A stretch of 64,000 nt of DNA from Pisolithus tinctorius. Its lineage: Eukaryota > Basidiomycota > Agaricomycetes > Boletales > Pisolithaceae. The notes beneath the pieces are model-generated. The model was not told where the DNA came from. It made no database searches and saw only the letters and a list, made by a program, of their open reading frames with translations. The DNA is taken from the NCBI GenBank assembly GCA_024663395.1, contig JANFAH010000001.1, forward strand, positions 6,200,001 through 6,264,000, in the 5' to 3' direction. The translations under genes and the position numbers were made by a program. Numbering within the stretch: position 1 is the stretch's first letter; every line of letters begins with the position of its first letter. Positions 11,952 through 22,111 of the stretch are shown in pieces.

Positions 11952-13939
11952 ATGGGCATTCCGGGCGATTTCGGTGAGGGCATTTCATAGCCAAACACGA
12001 TCCAATTATCCGCTCATTTGTTTGCGATAGGTGCTACCCTCATTGGGGGGTTGGTCTCCGCCATGTAGGTATTGTTTAGCTTGGTTTCGTCACATCTCCC
12101 CTCTGATATCCTTGTGTCATGTCAAAGGTTATATGGCATAACAACTCTCCAGGAGCGCTTTACACAGAATGCTCGGTGTCGTGATCTGCTGACCGGTTAT
12201 ACAGACTTATGTGTATTACATGCACTACTCTGAGGATTCCTTCACCATGAAGTTCGTCGTGGCTGCCGTATGGTGAGTTAGGCTACCCTGGGTAGCCTTC
12301 AAGTCTGCTTATGTGATGTCAGGATTCTTGATACTTTACACACCTCGTCCGGTGAGTTTCTGGTGTGTTCACGTGAACGTGTAGCCAATGATTGATTAGT
12401 GTGTCATATCTTGTATTACTACCTGGTGAGTTTGATGCATCCACTCGTAACCACCGCGCTCAATCGTTGTAGATAACCAATTATGGCAATCTGCTGAGTT
12501 TGGAGCATGTTGTCTGGTTCGTATATCCCCCATGTCGAAGCTGTTTCCTGCTGATGCAAACATGACAGGTCATTCCCAGTATGCATGTCCAATATTCTAC
12601 AATTTAACAGGCACTGATTTCAAGCTCTTTCCCTGCTTAGACATCGTTTCTAGCCAATGTACGCCTGTTTCATCTCAAAACTACCTATGACAATATTTGG
12701 CTGTATTGCAGTTACTTGTGATCATGATAGTTCAATGGTAAGCGACTACCTTGTGGGCTGACGCTCATAAACTGAGTGCTGCTAGTTTCTTCGCCCATAA
12801 AATATACACCCGTAGGTCCCTTTAAAGCTGTCAGGTGCCTCCTGAGACGTTGACGGCAATCAGTTTGTCGCACTCGGATGAAGTGGTTGGTGGTTATCCC
12901 AATTGTGAGTACACTTGCTTGTGATGGCAAAAATGACAACCAGTAAGGCGGCCGCGATAGTTAGTATTAGTGTTAGCCCACTTTGGTGAGTTTCTTTTTA
13001 TTATGCCGACGACGTTTCCAACGATACTTCAACAGGGTTTGGCATGGGTTCGTACTTTTGTTTCATCATGACAGACCTATCCTGATCAAGAAGAAGAGAT
13101 GATCGTTCTACTGTACTTAAACGTTTCCTACCATCTTCACAGAAATAATGACATCCACGGCTAGATTCCTCGATGCATCCAGCTCCTCTTCGCAAAATTT
13201 GGTAGGCCTGTTAACTGACATGTTCGTTCACCGGTTCACGAGTTATTATACCCAGTATTATTCCTTGTCCTCCTTTGTGGCCACCATACTGCCTGATGTT
13301 TTGATCACGGTGTCACTCTGCATACTTTTGTATGAAGGTGGTTCTTACTCCGTCTTCCCAAGGTGACTCCAGTCCTTGTCGATGGCTCTATGCCTAACAA
13401 ACCCTGCTTAGAACAAAACGTCTCTTGAACACGCTCATCATCTATGCCGTTAATCGGTGTCTGCTGATCTTGTGAGTTTGGACCTTCTTCTGTTTGCACC
13501 GTGACTTGATCCAGGTTTTCATTGCAGACTAGTCGCCCTTGCAGAGTCCGTCGCCGTGTGTATAACGTAGTACACGACGGTTATGTCGTCCTCACGCTTC
13601 CTTTAGACCATTAAGCTCCAGAATACATGGTCGACAGCATTGGACTTCACGATGGGAAAACGTAGGTCTTCCATGCCCTGCGAGCGATGGAAGAACGCCC
13701 AAGCTCACTGTTGAATAGTATATTCCAACTCACTTTTAGCATCGCTGAACACCCGACAATACCTTCGATCCCAGGAATTAGGCACCACCCAGTCAGATGA
13801 ACGCGTCGATGCTGTCCACCTCACGAACCTGCAGAATCTTTCGGAGGGCGTGGAGCGTTCAAACGAAGGAGAAAAACATATCGGGGCGCACGAGGTGATG
13901 GTTATCGATATCACTGCTGATTCGGCACTTGATACGTAA
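11952..13939 (+). CDS. DUF6534-like multipass membrane protein, array copy 4
   Basis: Starts MGIPGDF, followed by ATLIGGLVSAM, LYGITTLQ, TYVYYMHYSEDSFTMKF, ILDTLHTSS, a CHILYYYL exon, TNYGNLLSLEHVVW, VCRTRMKWLVVIPI, a transmembrane segment VATILPDVLITVSLCILLYE (near 13280), TKRLLNTLIIYAVNRC, TWSTALDFTMGK and the tail YSNSLLASLNTRQYLR. The frame stops at GATACGTAA (13937-13939), a dozen residues earlier than copies 1-3 because of a small insertion, so the RREGE end is missing. Intron 3 (12153-12204, 52 nt) begins GA. Otherwise the copy appears intact and groups with copies 2 and 3. Confidence 0.7.
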
Positions 13940-16114
13940 AGGCATGGTCTTCCGAAGAGAGGGTGAGGTGTAATTCTAGTAGTACCATAATGTGACCGCC
14001 ATTGATCATACTGTTATGGAATATCCCGCTGCTCCTCTCGGCCTGCGAAGCCACCATAGTGTTAAAATTTACGGTCAGTCACACTTTCTGCGCAGAAGCC
14101 GGTGGTCTAGTTTCTTCGGTGAAAGATCTTCGTCCACCTGGGGTTCCACGTGAAGCAGTGCAGCTATTCGCCATCCGATATGAAGCCTGCACTGATGGAT
14201 CAGAGATCACATATGCGACTTAATTTTTTCTTTTCGCTCGCCGGCCTACAACAGCTCCGGATGCGCTTAGTAGTGCATTTGAACGTACTCGACTGTAACA
14301 TGTTTACAATACCAGCCTCAAAACACAATGGTGGTAAGTACGGGGAGTACTGCTTATGCTGATAATAATTGAATTAACTGGCGGTTGGGGTGGATTCGGA
14401 CGCCATCCCCTCATTTGGCTCTGCGAAGCTGCCAAGTCAGGGCGGTAAGTTTCATCCGGCGATGTTATTTTGTGTGAGCCGTCAGTCCCCAGCAACCAGT
14501 GCTCCTCGTCCAGCGCATAGGTCAATATTTAGGGGAATAAGGGAAGGCCACCCTGGTTCACCCTCAATTAAACCATCCCTTCTTGCGATGGAACTCCCAT
14601 GTCGCCTCACGAAGAGGGCCCTTAACATAGTTTGTATCCGTACGCGCCTCGGGTTATGAACGTGTGGATTCACACTTTCCGGATTGTGGGAGTTGTAGCC
14701 TCGCGGAATATCGCGAGCGAGTTGTGGGGGGACAGATATAGCATCTGCTAGTCATAAGCGCCAGGATACGTTGGATCACCTCCAATGCGGAGTGGTGCAA
14801 GGCAAGGCCCCAGACGATGACTGGAAATGACGGAAGTCAAGCTCTCGAGCGCTGGTCTGTCAATGTCATACATTATCCTTAGGCACTTAAGTGTTCACCG
14901 GCGGGGATAGGGAGATGTTGGCAGCAATGCGGCGTTACTTTTCGGTTCCGAGCCCGTCGGACACGACTTGTGGTACGTGAATAATTCGACGGACAATCCG
15001 CTGGTTGCGTCAGCTGCAAAGCTCTTCTTTGTGGGCTACTGTCAACGCTATTGCTGTCAGAGGTTGATGAATCGGTTGGAAAGTAAATCAATCCATGTCG
15101 CTTCTTGCGGCATCCAGTGGCGTCTGATAATAACCAGAATCAGAGTGGGATTCTTGCAAAGCCACACTCATACATAACTATACACGTCGGGGACAGATCT
15201 AGTGTGGATGGAACCAAATATGTCGCTACCATCTTGATAGTCTTCGAGGAATTTGGTGAGTTGACGATGTCCTTCCCAGGCCGCGGGGGGACGATTGCGG
15301 GATATTGTGATGGTCGGTGATTCACCTCCATCTTTTATAAACTATAATAAGTAGCTGCTGACTTGAGCGATGGGGGGACTGTGCGGAACGCACCGAAGGT
15401 TGAAGATGGGGAGGAGAGGCCTGGCAGAAGGGGGAGATACAATTCTTCCGATTTTCAAGTGTTAGCAGCAAGTCCTGATTCCTGAAGAGCTCCTGCTGCG
15501 GTCTGTACATGAGGGTAACTTTTGGCGCTGAGCGAAGCCGAGGAGGGAGCGAACGAAGTGGCCTCAAGTGACCTCCCGGAATTTGCAAGAGGGCGAGGAA
15601 AAGTGAGTGCGTTTAACCTTATCGGCGACGATAGCATTATATTGAATCTCACACTCCAAGCCCCCCAATACCAAACTAAATCAACTCCCAGCCACCAGCA
15701 CTGTCCACTTCGTATTGGTCCCGCGGCATAAAGACTTTGCGAACATGTACCGTACAGTGCTCGCACCCGTGCTTAGACTTGCAGCCTCCTAAATGAGTCG
15801 TTGACATCCAGTATTTTTTTTCCAACTATGTCTCAGACGTTTCGCGGACGACATACCGAGGCCAAGGACCATAGGAAAGGCAGTGCTGCTACAGAAACGG
15901 CGCCGCTGCTGCCATAACCGTCCGTGATGGATATCAAACTTGAGGCAGACGCTTCGATACGTAGTGGATCGTGCTGTGGCTCGGGGCGATGCAACTGAGT
16001 CCCAATCATACAAATGCAGTCCTCGCGTTTTAAAAACGCACTGGCTTTCTCCACTTACCTTTTCCCCTCAGTGAGTTCGTCAACGAGTTCCCTTATACAA
16101 GTGACACAAGCAAC
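13940..16114. repeat. Intergenic part of array unit 4-5
   Basis: A long intergenic gap without a recognisable gene. It mirrors the gap between copies 2 and 3: a GAGCGAAGCCGAGGAGG segment near 15532, GGTCCCGCGGCATAAAGACT near 15717, and the AGGCCAAGGACCATAGG block at 15859. TTTAAA at 16029-16034, 86 bp before the ATG, is the likely TATA-like element of copy 5. Short open frames in it are not shared by the sister gap. Confidence 0.55.
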
Positions 16115-18112
16115 ATGGGCATCCCGGGCGGGTTCGGTGAAGACCTTTCTTAGTCAAATGCGGTCTTATGATTGTCTGCTCATTCGTTCCCTTTAGGTTC
16201 TATTCTCATCGGGGGGTTGATCGCCACCATGTGTGTATTGCTATGCTTGAGCTTGTCATGTCTGCCCCTCTCATGACTTTATTCCTCGTCAGGTTATATG
16301 GCATAACAACTCTCCAGGGATGTTTTAAACGGATTATTCCACTTGGTGTTCTACTTACAGGTTGAATAGACTTACGTGTACTTCATGCACTACTCTGAAG
16401 ATGGGTTGACCATGAAGTTTCTGGTTGCTGCCACGTGGTGAGTTAGGCTACCTTGTGGTAGTCATCGCATCTGCTCATGTGAGGTGAGGTTTTTCGATAC
16501 GCTACATGTCTCGTTCAGTGAGTATTTGATGCGTTCAAGTGAATGCGTGGCTAACGTGCGATAGTGTGTCATATGTTGTATTATTACCTGGTGAAACGGA
16601 CCTGTCTGTTCCTTGTAACCTTCGCGCTCAATCGTTGCAGATCACCAATTACGGCGTTCCAACGAGTTTGGAATATCTCGTCTGGTATGTACGCCTTCCC
16701 ATTTCAAGGCTGCGTTCCAATAATGAAATATGGCAGGTCATTCCCTGTACGCAAATAGGAATTTCTGGTGTACAATGCGCTGATGTACTTTGTTTCCCCC
16801 TTAGGCATCGATTCTGGTGAACGTGCGTTCCTTTGATCTCTAGAACATTCATTAGTGGACTTAGCTGTATTCAGTCAATTGTGGTTTCTGCAGTTCAATG
16901 GTAAGTGACTATCTTTACAGTTGACGGTTATAAACCGGATGCCACCAGCTTCTTCGCATACAAAATATATCACCGTACGTCACATTCAACTTGTCTCTCA
17001 GGACATTATTGATCGACGCTCAGTTTGTCGCTCTCAACTGAAGTGGTTGGTAACTGCCGCAATTGTGAGCGCATTGGCTTGTGATGGCAAAGGTATGATC
17101 TAGTGACACACTGATAGATACTGTTCGTGCTCGCCCACTTTGGTGAGTCTTTGACTGTATCCACGAGGCATTTCTAATGATATTTCAACAGTGTTTGGCG
17201 TAGGTTCGTGCGCTTCTTCCATCACAACAGACCTACTCTAATCAAGAAGCAGAGACGGCTGCTTTGATGTACCTCAACGTGCCCTACCATCTTCACAGAA
17301 ATGTTGACACCCACATATAGACTCGCCGATAATGCGTTCAGCTCTGTTTCGCAGATTAGGGTAGTTCCGTTAACAATAAAATTGCTTTACCGGCTCACGG
17401 GTTGTTATTCCCAGTTTTACAGCATAATACCCTCCGTGGCCTCCCTTGCACTGGCCGAGGTTCTAATTACGGTGTCACTTTGCGTACTTTTCTACGAAGG
17501 GGGTTCTCGCTCCACAATTCGAAGGTGCTTCTAGACCACCTCGATGGTTCATCCCTAATGAATGCTGCACAGCACAAAGCGTCTCCTGAACACGCTTATT
17601 ATCTATGCTGTTAATCGGTGTTTGCTGACTTTGTAAGCTAATCCATCTTTTGGTTTGTAACCGTGACTCGATTCAGGCTTTTCGTTCCAGACTAGTCGCC
17701 ATTGCAGAGGTAGTCACGGTAAGTATGACGTATTGTACTGTGACTATACTGCTCTCACACTTCCTTCAGGACGCTGAGGCCCAGGACGCATGGTCGATAG
17801 GGATGGACTTCATCATTGGAAAACGTCAGTCTTTCTTGCAGTGCCCGCGATAGACATAACACCCCGTCTTACTATTGAATAGTATATGCCAACTCGCTTC
17901 TAGCATCGTTGAACACTCGGCAATACCTTCGTTCCCAGGATTCACGTATCGAGCCAGATCAGCGCATGAGTACTGTCCGCTTTGCCAACCTGCCTGAGCT
18001 TTCGGATGACGTAGAGAGTTCGAAGGATGGAGAGAAACATATCGATGTGCGCGAAGCGGCGGTTATCAATATCTCTGCCAGTCCAGCACGTGGCAAGACC
18101 ACAGCGCTGTGA
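16115..18112 (+). CDS. DUF6534-like multipass membrane protein, array copy 5
   Basis: Starts MGIPGGF with a GTGAAG donor, then SILIGGLIATM, LYGITTLQ, TYVYFMHYSEDGLTMKF, FDTLHVSF, CHMLYYYL, TNYGVPTSLEYLVW, SIVVSAVQC joined to FFAYKIYH (near 16960), a RSQLKWLVTAAI exon (near 17030), STKRLLNTLIIYAVNRC, LVAIAEVVT, AWSIGMDFIIGK and the tail YANSLLASLNTRQYLR that ends KTTAL-stop at 18112. The end is a few residues shorter than in copies 1-3. Intron 3 (16318-16369, 52 nt) begins GG. It is most like copy 1, although it lies at the other end of the array. Family assignment DUF6534-like; function unknown. Confidence 0.72.
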
Positions 18113-18417
18113 AGAGAAGAAGAAATGTGATACTGATGGTTCCATCCTGTATCCGCTACCTAGTCTTTTCACCACAAGACCGAGCCGTGTCGTGTTGATG
18201 CGAAATATCACCTACATACGTGCGCGACGCTCTTCTCGCCTGATGAGACTACCGAAGAGCTATAATTTATGGTATCGTGCTCCCTAGGGCTAATGCTATG
18301 GTCCGTTTGGCGTTCCCTAGCGTATCCATAGTAGTATGTCATTCGTATCAATCGATGACAGTAGAAAGGCGTCCCATGGTATCTACCGGCTTGACAAGTC
18401 CGTTATCACCTCGCTTA

Positions 18418-20450
18418 TCAAAGATTATGAGGCCACGGCGGAGGCGCAGCCTCTGTATCCTGAGTGCTTCTTACAGTGGAAAGGACATCGTGGTCCCGTG
18501 GATTCAATTTGCTGTTATCATTTCTTGGGGTACCCGTGTCGCCCGAGGACTCCGGCAGATCGGACAGGCGGATGGTGCTGGTGAAAAAATCAAGGTCCCC
18601 GGAATTCCTACTCCGTCGAACGAAATTGCGACTGTTGAGGGATGCCAAAAGTGAGTTGGCGTACACTAGGAACGGTCGTAAGTCGTGAAACTCAGTCGAG
18701 TGCTAGTCAGAGGGCTTACATTTTCCGATGGTGAAATCAACCGCCATAAACCATGAGTTCTCCGGGTTAACCCACCACTAGAGGGATACATCAACAACGC
18801 TGAGTAATGGAAAAACCTTTGCGTACCAAAACTACTTCTGCAATAGCAACTAACCTGCAAGTACATCTAATTGACGAGAAGGTTTTACAGCATCAGTGGA
18901 AACTCACGAGGTCAGTAGACACCGGTTGATGGCGTAGATTATGAGAATGTTAATGAGTTGCTTCGTCCTAAATATTTGTCAGCAGTATGATGGGGCTGAT
19001 GTAAGTCGGGGCACCTTGGGAATATGGTGAGGGAGCTGTTTTCCCGCAGAAAGAAACAAAGTGCTACGGCAATGAAAATATCGGATACGACGAGGGCCGC
19101 ACCGAAGGGCGTCACTGCATAATACTACGAGTAGTGGGGTGAGTCGTTGCATACATTCATCATGCAGCAATGGGGACTACCGTAAGTTGCGCAAGTGAAC
19201 TCAATTGCTTCTTGATGAACCTATATGCAGTCAATACACTGATTCAGAGGGAGGGAAGGGCCGCACATCAAAACCACAGTTTCTAGCTCTGATCAGAGGA
19301 ATGACAGTGCGATAGGAGAATGAGCGTACCTAAGCCGAAGCCTTCATCGGCGATCATATCAACTTGTCGATCTGGTAATCGAATTCTCAAACTCACCAAG
19401 ATGAAGCAGTACGGTGATGATCTATTGCGATGTGTAAGATCTTTAGTCGAAGTCAGTATGAATAATATCACTTACGATAGGCACGGTCACCAGCCACCTG
19501 AGACGAGGGCGGCAAACTTAATTCTAACATTACTGCTACTCTCGGTACACAAAGAAAATGGCACATACGATAGAATATCTTGACTGTGAAGAAGCTGGGG
19601 ACCAAAGACACGTCATATTCTAACATCGGCACGGTTGGTAAAATACTTACGCCTGGACTGCGCATGCAATAGTTAACTACGCGCACCTGAAGTTAGTCAA
19701 ACAACATGTGTGTTGTGGCAGACTTACGTTGACGGCCACCGAAGCCTACGGAGATGACATAAGAAATGGATATGTTACGCAGTGCGACCTTCTCCATCTT
19801 AGAACTGGATGCTTACGAATAACGACCTATCACAGCAGGAAGTAACGATGTTTATTGGAGTGAAAGTTGCACATACCATACGCCATAAGCCAGGGAGGTC
19901 ACAACACCGTAACTTGATACCTGTAGTACCATCATGCAAAAAGCGGCATTATGCAACGTGTTGGACGCACTAAGTAGTAATACAATGCATGACACACTGG
20001 ATCAAATGTTAGCCCACGGTAGCAACCTATGAAGTGACGAACTTACTGAGGGTGATATGTGCGGTGTCCAAAGCCCTAAGAGATCATAAGCGTGTTTATC
20101 GCCGTACTCAAAATGAGGCAGCTCACCAAATCGCAACCACAAATAGCTTCGTGGGGACATCATCATTCGGATAGTTCATGAAATATAGATAGGTCTGAAA
20201 TATTGTCGGTCGAAATACTGATATCCAAATGTTTGTTTCAGACTGACCTGTAGTGTCGTGATTCCGTATAGACTTGGCATATGACGCAGCGAATTAGCAA
20301 GGAATGTAGTCAGAAACAAGTAGAACATACACTAGAGTGACCATGCCCCCGATAAACGCAGCGCCTAAACAAGGGCATTTGAGTCGGTGGTGCAATCCAT
20401 AACCATGAAATATCATCACCCCATGTGTTTGTAAGGTCTATAGAGGCCAT
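18418..20450 (-). CDS. DUF6534-like multipass membrane protein, inverted diverged copy 6
   Basis: The same architecture can be read on the minus strand. It starts MASIDLTNTW at 20450, then AAFIGGMVTL, YGITTLQ, TYLYFMNYPNDDVPTKL (about 20190-20125), ALDTAHITL, CHALYYYL, SSYGVVTSLAYGVW (about 19900), ASVAVN, TIACAVQ joined to FFVYR, VCRPRLRWLVTVPI (about 19515-19475), a TPFGAALVVSDIFIAVALCF helix (about 19110-19050), RTKQLINILIIYAINRC, LVAIAEVVL, SWFMAVDFTIGK and the tail YANSLLASLNSRNF, with the stop at 18418. Its introns are GT-AG, including intron 3 (20247 to 20195, starting GTCAGT), unlike the five tandem copies. It is clearly the most divergent member, probably the older neighbour from which the array descends or its sister. 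Confidence 0.72.
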
Positions 20451-22111
20451 TCTGCCTTACGGTAAATGCGCGGGGGAACAGCTTCGAACGTCCAGTCCTT
20501 GCTGATGTGATGACGTGAGCGGGTAGACGAGCGCAAGTGATGGAGTGCCTGGTCCGAGATATATACGACGCTGGCACTGCCGCACTCTCGGGCAGGCGCC
20601 GTACCTATTGTGAATTCCGGAAGCTGAGCCCGTGAACGTGTGTTTCTTGGGCAGTGCAATTCGTTCTCGAGGCAATATTTATGTATCACCCAGAAGCGCG
20701 GAGCCATGGTTCCCATCAGGAGTCCTAATATATATAATAACAGCGCCTACCTGCACCGCTTTCATCGAACTTGGAATCCCACGTTGAGGGCCTCGGAGTT
20801 CTCGATATTTCAAGCCGAAAAGCCGACCTGGTGCATACCAAAGGCCAGGTGACTCGAATGCCATCAAACGTGGAGTATGGTTGGAGGTGTGGGGTCCGTT
20901 GACGCATGTGTGAGGCAAGGTACAACTCGTGACACCCACTGTTCGCTAATAGTACACGAGTACACAAGCCGCACTCTTAGTCCATCTTAGCTATGATGGA
21001 ACGTGAACAAATGAACACATGCTCACATGACGAGAAGACCTAGTGCCAAGGATTGCGTCCACGCTTTCGTCGGGGACAATACCTGTGAGCCACTGTTTTA
21101 TGGTTGAAGTAATGCCACTGCTACGGGATTGGAAGATCATGTAAGTGGAGGAATGGGACTCGCGATACCCAAACTTGCGCCGCAATAATACAGTGAACCG
21201 TGCCAATACCTGAAACTCTGAGAGGAAATGCCGCTAACCAGGGGGTGCATGGAACAAATCGGGCTCCACGAGGAAATGGAATGGCAGGGGCGGTAGTGGG
21301 TCGTACTTCCCGTATCTAGCGAAATCCAAATATGGTCAGACTGTAGTACAACTGGCAGATCCATACCGGGGTAAGCTGTGTGCCTCCACTCCCCTTAAAA
21401 CCCGAAGAACACACCAAGAGAACGGAGTGCCTATCACGAATAATTGAAACAGCTGCGTGTTGGCTACAGAAGGCAAGAAGGAACGCTAGGAGACTCAGGA
21501 AGAGAATCTGATGATCAGGTGAGCAACTTGACCACATCGAGAGCGAAGGACTTGGCACATGCATAGAACAGTAAAGTCGCTGGAGCGCCAGCCAAGCAAA
21601 GTTGATGGCCGGACACTTGGCTTCTCTCTCGAGGACGCCAACCTGATCGCCGCAAGCGATGCCTGTCATTGCACCCTGCACATATTAATGGGCTCGCGGT
21701 GATGGTCAGGGTGGATAGTGGTACCGAGTTGCCAAAACATTCACACAGTGAATGTCCATCGAGAAAGATAAAAACTTTTGCGATCCAAGGTCATGGCAAA
21801 TTTTTTGACAGTGCTCCGACTTTCCAATATTGCCTTATACAATCTTTACGATCCCTGTAGCAAGCCGCTTAATACAGTTGTCCTTTCGCCTACCTTGCGA
21901 GGGTTGTTTTAGCTTGGGTTCATCATTCTTTCATGCCATGCACACAGCTGCCAGACTATCGTTACCTCAGCTGTGGAATAGTTCGAGTGCAGTTGTCGGA
22001 CATCGCCCTGGCGTATAGGGGCTATTTATCCTTTTTTATTTTCCACGTAAGTTCAAACCTGTTACCGGCGATGGCTGCGAGCGAACAAATTGAACCACTC
22101 GTTCGCGTTCG
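20451..22111. other. Intergenic region between copy 6 and the tRNA synthetase gene
   Basis: No intact gene is recognised. It holds the promoter of the minus-strand copy 6 at its left end, a possible aspartic-protease relic near 21.0-21.4 kb, and the promoter and leader of the isoleucyl-tRNA synthetase gene at its right end. A minus-strand frame of 121 codons (21681 to 21316) has a hydrophobic stretch but no family resemblance. Confidence 0.4.
20990..21370 (-). pseudogene. Possible relic of a pepsin-type (A1) aspartic protease, N-lobe
   Basis: Two short motifs occur in the expected order on the minus strand. One is HIWISLDTGSTT, near 21330-21310, like the first catalytic DTG of A1 proteases. 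The other, about 90 codons on, is DESVDAILG near 21040, like the DGILG loop. In pepsins these two lie about 87 residues apart. Between them, in a shifted frame, GIGTV resembles the flap region. The reading frame changes between the motifs, the usual W after DTGS is not seen, and no second DTG lobe was found. A chance match is possible. Confidence 0.22.

Larger units (their letters stand above)
365..18417 (+). repeat. Tandem array of five DUF6534-like gene units
   Basis: Five head-to-tail units, each made of one gene of about 2 kb and its intergenic DNA. Start codons are spaced 3480, 4303, 3546 and 4163 bp, and the intergenic gaps alternate short and long (about 1.47, 2.28, 1.53 and 2.18 kb). 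Intergenic segments are repeated too. For example, a block beginning AGGCCAAGGACCATAGG lies 255-290 bp upstream of copies 1, 3 and 5 (from 368, 8119 and 15859), and similar GCTGAGCGAAG-type segments occur at about 3400, 7490 and 15525. The array ends near 18.4 kb, where it meets the 3' end of an inverted sixth copy. Divergence between units is moderate, so the duplications are not very recent. Confidence 0.85.

Noticed and set aside
623..18112. The five array genes as a run of small independent ORFs or pseudogenes full of stops
   Set aside because: The stops fall in introns. When exons are joined by comparing copies the frames stay open in conserved order.
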